From the NCBI GenBank assembly GCA_015231995.1, contig JADGAO010000094.1, positions 1-8,784 on the forward strand: 8,784 nucleotides of DNA, written 5' to 3'. The translations under genes were made by a program, and so were the position numbers. Under the pieces are notes generated by a model. That model made no database searches. It was not told the origin of the DNA and saw only the letters and a program-made list of their open reading frames with translations. Below are positions 6,795 through 8,784 of the stretch, in pieces. The stretch's first letter is position 1. Each line of letters starts with the position of its first letter. The stretch comes from Nitrospinota bacterium. GTDB taxonomy: Bacteria; Nitrospinota_A; UBA7883; JACRLM01.

Positions 6795-8084
6795 TCAATC
6801 CACCCATTCCTCGTTAATCTTAACCTTGCCCATGATGTGCGCGTACACCTTTTCCATATACGCGTGGTTGAGCAGGCCGTTCATGCCGTCTGAATTGGCT
6901 ATCTGCCGTTTTGTCTCTTCTACGGTCTGGTTCATGCCTCTGGCTATTTTCGCAAGCTCCAGCTCCAGGTCCTCGTTCTCCACCCGCACTCCGTCGGCGC
7001 GGCCCAGCGAGTCGAGTATGACTTCCTCTTTTATGGCCCTCTCGGCCTGTTTAAGCTTTGTCTCGTTGCGTTCGGCGCGGGTCTCCTCGATTTCCTCTTT
7101 GGAAAATCCCTGGTTCTCCATGTTGCGCTCGGCGTTCTTGATCATGGACTTCGCGCTTCTGTCCATAAGCCTCGGAGGAATCTCGAACGGGTTGTCCTCT
7201 ATAAGCCTGGTCAAAAGATCCTCGCGCAGGACGCTCTCGGCTGTCCCGCCGTTCCTCTTTTCGATCATGGCCCTCATATCGGCCTTCAACTCGGAGATGG
7301 TGTCGAACTCCGACACCTCTTTTGCGAACTGGTCGTCGGCCTCCGGGAGTATCTTTCGTTTGATCTCGTTGACGGCGACCTTAAACGTAACCTGCGCCCC
7401 GGCAAGCTCCGGGTCCGGGAAGTCCTTGGGCAGAGCCGCCTCGTACTGCTTATTCTCTCCCTTTTTCATCCCGAGGATGCCGTTGTAAAACCCTTCCATC
7501 ATGCTCTTCTGCGTGACGAAGACCTGCCGGTTGGCGCCGTTGAAATGGGACACCAGCGTCCCGTCCTTTTCGGCGGAGTAGTCTATGATGGCGTAGTCGC
7601 CCTCTTGCACGCCACGCCCGTCCACAGGCTCCATCCGGGCGTTCTGTTCCCTGTATCGGTCAATGACGGTGTTCACATCCTCGTCAGTGACCTTTTTGAT
7701 CTTTTTAACGAGGGTGATCGCCGAGATGTCCTTCGGCTCGACCTGCGGCAAAAGCTCCACCGTCACCGCGAACGAGAATGCGGAACCCTCTTCCGTGCGG
7801 ATGTCTTCAAACATCGGCTCGCCGATTATTGAAAGCTTTGCGCCCTCGATGGCCTCTTTATACGCCTTCTCGATGACCCTCTGGCCGGTTTCGCCTTTGA
7901 TGGCGTTGGCGTACATTTTCTCTATTATCTTCCGTGGCGCCCGCCCCTTGCGGTAGCCCTGCACTTGCGCTTCTTTTGTGTATTCCGCGATTACGGCGGA
8001 CTTTTCCTCGCTCACTTTTTCAACGGGCACTTCAACTTTGATCCGTTTGACCCAAGGTTGCACGTCAGCCATCTCTATCTTCAA
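6795..8084 (-). CDS. tig: trigger factor, ribosome-associated chaperone
   Basis: Cytosolic chaperone and peptidyl-prolyl isomerase that docks at the ribosome exit tunnel and shields nascent chains. From the TTG at 8084 it is 429 residues (E. coli 432). The N-terminal ribosome-binding domain carries the signature GYRKGRAP at 43-50 (E. coli GFRKGKVP). The FKBP-like domain spans about 155-245, with its core at FYNGILGMKKGE (199-210). The C-terminal helical chaperone domain follows (about 246-429). The TTG was chosen for two reasons. GGAGGG sits 10 nt upstream. The resulting N-terminus, MKIEMADVQPWVKRIKVEVP, also has the usual family opening in the right register. ATG codons at 8102 and 8111 lack a ribosome site, and the one at 8072 is too short. 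The open frame continues upstream through the tRNA gene, but that part is not coding. Confidence 0.95.
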   Translation of the reverse strand: MKIEMADVQPWVKRIKVEVPVEKVSEEKSAVIAEYTKEAQVQGYRKGRAPRKIIEKMYANAIKGETGQRVIEKAYKEAIEGAKLSIIGEPMFEDIRTEEGSAFSFAVTVELLPQVEPKDISAITLVKKIKKVTDEDVNTVIDRYREQNARMEPVDGRGVQEGDYAIIDYSAEKDGTLVSHFNGANRQVFVTQKSMMEGFYNGILGMKKGENKQYEAALPKDFPDPELAGAQVTFKVAVNEIKRKILPEADDQFAKEVSEFDTISELKADMRAMIEKRNGGTAESVLREDLLTRLIEDNPFEIPPRLMDRSAKSMIKNAERNMENQGFSKEEIEETRAERNETKLKQAERAIKEEVILDSLGRADGVRVENEDLELELAKIARGMNQTVEETKRQIANSDGMNGLLNHAYMEKVYAHIMGKVKINEEWVD

Positions 8085-8100
8085 ACCGCTCAATCCCTCC
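8082..8100 (-). promoter_or_regulatory. tig ribosome binding site with TTG start
   Basis: The complement of 8095-8100 is GGAGGG, followed after 10 nt by TTG (complement of 8082-8084). The spacing is at the long end of normal, but no other start of the gene has comparable anti-16S complementarity. The rare start codon may lower translation of tig relative to clpP and clpX; that is inference. Confidence 0.55.
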
Positions 8101-8110
8101 ATGCTTTGCA

Positions 8111-8143
8111 TAACAACACAACGTGTTCGCTGACGGAACACGC
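8111..8143 (-). terminator. hairpin with T-rich tail between tRNA-Leu and tig (attenuator-like)
   Basis: In the minus-strand RNA, CGTGTTC and GAACACG (complements of 8136-8142 and 8122-8128) form a perfect 7-bp stem with a 7-nt loop, plus a closing G-U pair. The next ten bases read TTGTGTTGTT, mostly T but interrupted by G. This resembles a weak intrinsic terminator placed after the tRNA and before tig. It could let most transcripts stop after the tRNA while some read through, or mark the 3' trimming site of the tRNA precursor. The stem is seen directly; termination is inferred. Confidence 0.4.
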
Positions 8144-8159
8144 CAATGAAAACCGTATT

Positions 8160-8242
8160 TGGTGCGAAAGGGGGGACTCGAACCCCCACGGTTACCCACT
8201 GGATCCTAAGTCCAGCGCGTCTGCCAGTTCCGCCACTTTCGC
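8160..8242 (-). tRNA. tRNA-Leu (anticodon UAG)
   Basis: An 83-nt class II tRNA. The acceptor arms are GCGAAAG (5') and CTTTCGC (3'), followed by discriminator A and an encoded CCA (complement of 8160-8162). The D arm is GCG...CGC. The anticodon stem CTGGA/TCCAG encloses the loop CTTAGGA, giving anticodon TAG (complement of 8206-8208), which reads CUN leucine codons. A long variable arm (TGGGTAACCGT) is typical of tRNA-Leu. The T arm is GGGGG-TTCGAGT-CCCCC. It is first in the cluster, about 60 nt after the predicted transcription start and 75 nt before tig, so it is probably cut from a shared precursor or separated by the attenuator-like hairpin. Confidence 0.97.
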
Positions 8243-8310
8243 GCAAAAAAAGCCGCGGCCAGCCAGCCCGCCGAAAAAACAGCCGATTGCGCAGGCCGAA
8301 CCGTCTGTAA

Positions 8311-8338
8311 ATTGTAACACGATATGCCCGCCGTCCAA
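8311..8338 (-). promoter_or_regulatory. sigma70-type promoter for tRNA-Leu and the tig-clpP-clpX-lon cluster
   Basis: Reading leftwards, TTGGAC (complement of 8333-8338) is followed by 16 nt and TACAAT (complement of 8311-8316), with an extended -10 TG one base before it (TGTTACAAT). Transcription would begin near 8304, about 60 nt upstream of the tRNA. This is the best promoter match seen in the window. The 5' leader (8243-8304) contains two T-runs, at about 8274-8279 and 8245-8251, without a convincing stem before either. Confidence 0.6.
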
Positions 8339-8405
8339 AAATACGATTGGGCGGCCACGCCGAAGCTTGTATTTGCAGGTTCTCCTGTTACTCTCCAATT
8401 TCCAT

Positions 8406-8411
8406 TACAAT
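8406..8411 (+). promoter_or_regulatory. candidate -10 box for the cytochrome gene
   Basis: TACAAT lies about 66 nt upstream of the plus-strand ATG and mirrors the -10 sequence of the divergent promoter. The region 16-18 nt upstream (around 8383-8388, TCCTGT) is a poor -35. A small palindrome, CAGG-TTCT-CCTG at 8376-8387, overlaps that position and could bind an activator, but it is short and may be chance. Low certainty. Confidence 0.25.
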
Positions 8412-8477
8412 ATGACCTGCGCTTCATCCGCCCGTAAAAACCGGCGGAGGCTATTACTTGAAACACGGAGACCTGAG

Positions 8478-8784
8478 ATGAAGAAAATGGTGATGAGGTT
8501 CACCCCGTCGGAGAGGTGGTTCCATAACGCCGTAATGTTCTCGTTCGTGTTCCTGCTGGTGACGGGGATGGCGATGATATTCCATAACCTGCTTGGGATG
8601 CGAAACGAGTCGCGGGACTTCATTTCCCTCTCCCACAAGGTGATGGCGGTATTTTTCATCGTAGCTCCGCTGACCGCGTTCATCCTCGGCGACAGGAAAA
8701 TCTGGAGGGAGAACATCAGGCTGGCCACGACATGGGATCGCCACGACTTCGACTGGCTGATGAAAAAACCGCTGACCAACATCA
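8478..8784 (+). CDS. cytochrome b subunit, formate dehydrogenase gamma / b561-like (partial)
   Basis: The first 102 residues of an integral membrane protein cut by the window end. The opening RFTPSERWFHNAVMF (7-21) resembles the start of di-haem cytochrome b subunits (FdnI/FdoI, PhsC and hydrogenase cytochrome b type), which hand electrons between the quinone pool and a periplasmic redox enzyme. A first transmembrane helix spans about 18-36 (ending in the TGMAMIFH pattern) and a second about 52-70. His16 and His53 (LSHK) are plausible haem ligands by position. A hydrophilic stretch with WDRHDFDWL (86-94) follows, as is common in this family. GGAG sits 7 nt before the ATG. It is divergent from the proteolysis cluster and has no evident functional link to it. 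The partner subunits and exact enzyme lie outside the window, so the subfamily is uncertain. Confidence 0.8.
   Translation, partial: MKKMVMRFTPSERWFHNAVMFSFVFLLVTGMAMIFHNLLGMRNESRDFISLSHKVMAVFFIVAPLTAFILGDRKIWRENIRLATTWDRHDFDWLMKKPLTNI

Noticed and set aside
8085..8246. Extension of the tig frame upstream to an ATG at 8246
   Set aside because: The added codons read straight through the tRNA-Leu gene, whose cloverleaf is unambiguous, so the extension cannot be protein-coding.
8243..8304. T-runs at 8245-8251 and 8274-8279 (minus strand) as terminators
   Set aside because: Neither is preceded by a stem longer than about 4 bp, and both lie between a good promoter and the tRNA it should serve, where termination would make no sense.
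8405..8782. Minus-strand open frames (125 and 96 codons) at the right edge
   Set aside because: The plus strand here encodes a clear cytochrome b N-terminus with a ribosome site and transmembrane helices. The minus frames are antisense shadows without a credible protein character.

Overview
This 8.8 kb bacterial window is built around a compact protein-quality-control operon on the minus strand. In transcription order (right to left) it holds tRNA-Leu(UAG), trigger factor (tig), ClpP, ClpX and Lon, followed by two unrecognised genes: a membrane-anchored protein and a secreted, methionine-rich protein with a charged tail. At the right edge, on the plus strand, a divergent gene begins that looks like a di-haem cytochrome b subunit of the formate dehydrogenase gamma / cytochrome b561 kind. 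The moderately GC-rich sequence, the ordinary genetic code (TGA used as stop) and the tig-clpP-clpX-lon order with a tRNA-Leu in front suggest a Gram-negative bacterium. A deltaproteobacterial-type lineage (Desulfobacterota) or a relative such as Nitrospirota or Nitrospinota fits best, but this is inference from gene order and protein character; no taxonomic marker is present.

Right to left. 8243-8477 is a divergent intergenic region. It carries a good sigma70-like promoter firing leftwards (TTGGAC, 16 nt, extended -10 TACAAT) and a weaker candidate firing rightwards to the cytochrome gene. tRNA-Leu (8160-8242) comes next, with a genomically encoded CCA. A hairpin followed by a T-rich stretch lies between the tRNA and tig and may act as an attenuator or processing site. 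tig probably starts at a TTG codon (8084) with a GGAGGG Shine-Dalgarno. clpP follows closely, with three possible starts; clpX follows after about 50 nt. The 114-nt clpX-lon gap holds two tandem hairpins. Lon is followed after 15 nt by the membrane protein and then, after 43 nt, by the secreted protein. The left edge (1-138) contains a hairpin, a 12-bp inverted repeat and what may be the start of one more minus-strand gene.

How they work together: trigger factor binds nascent chains at the ribosome exit tunnel. ClpX unfolds substrates and feeds them to the ClpP chamber. Lon unfolds and degrades damaged proteins on its own. The two genes after lon are probably co-transcribed with it, but their functions are unknown; they are the least explained part of the window. 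I saw no CRISPR array, insertion sequence, phage gene or defence system, and most of the window is ordinary core genome.
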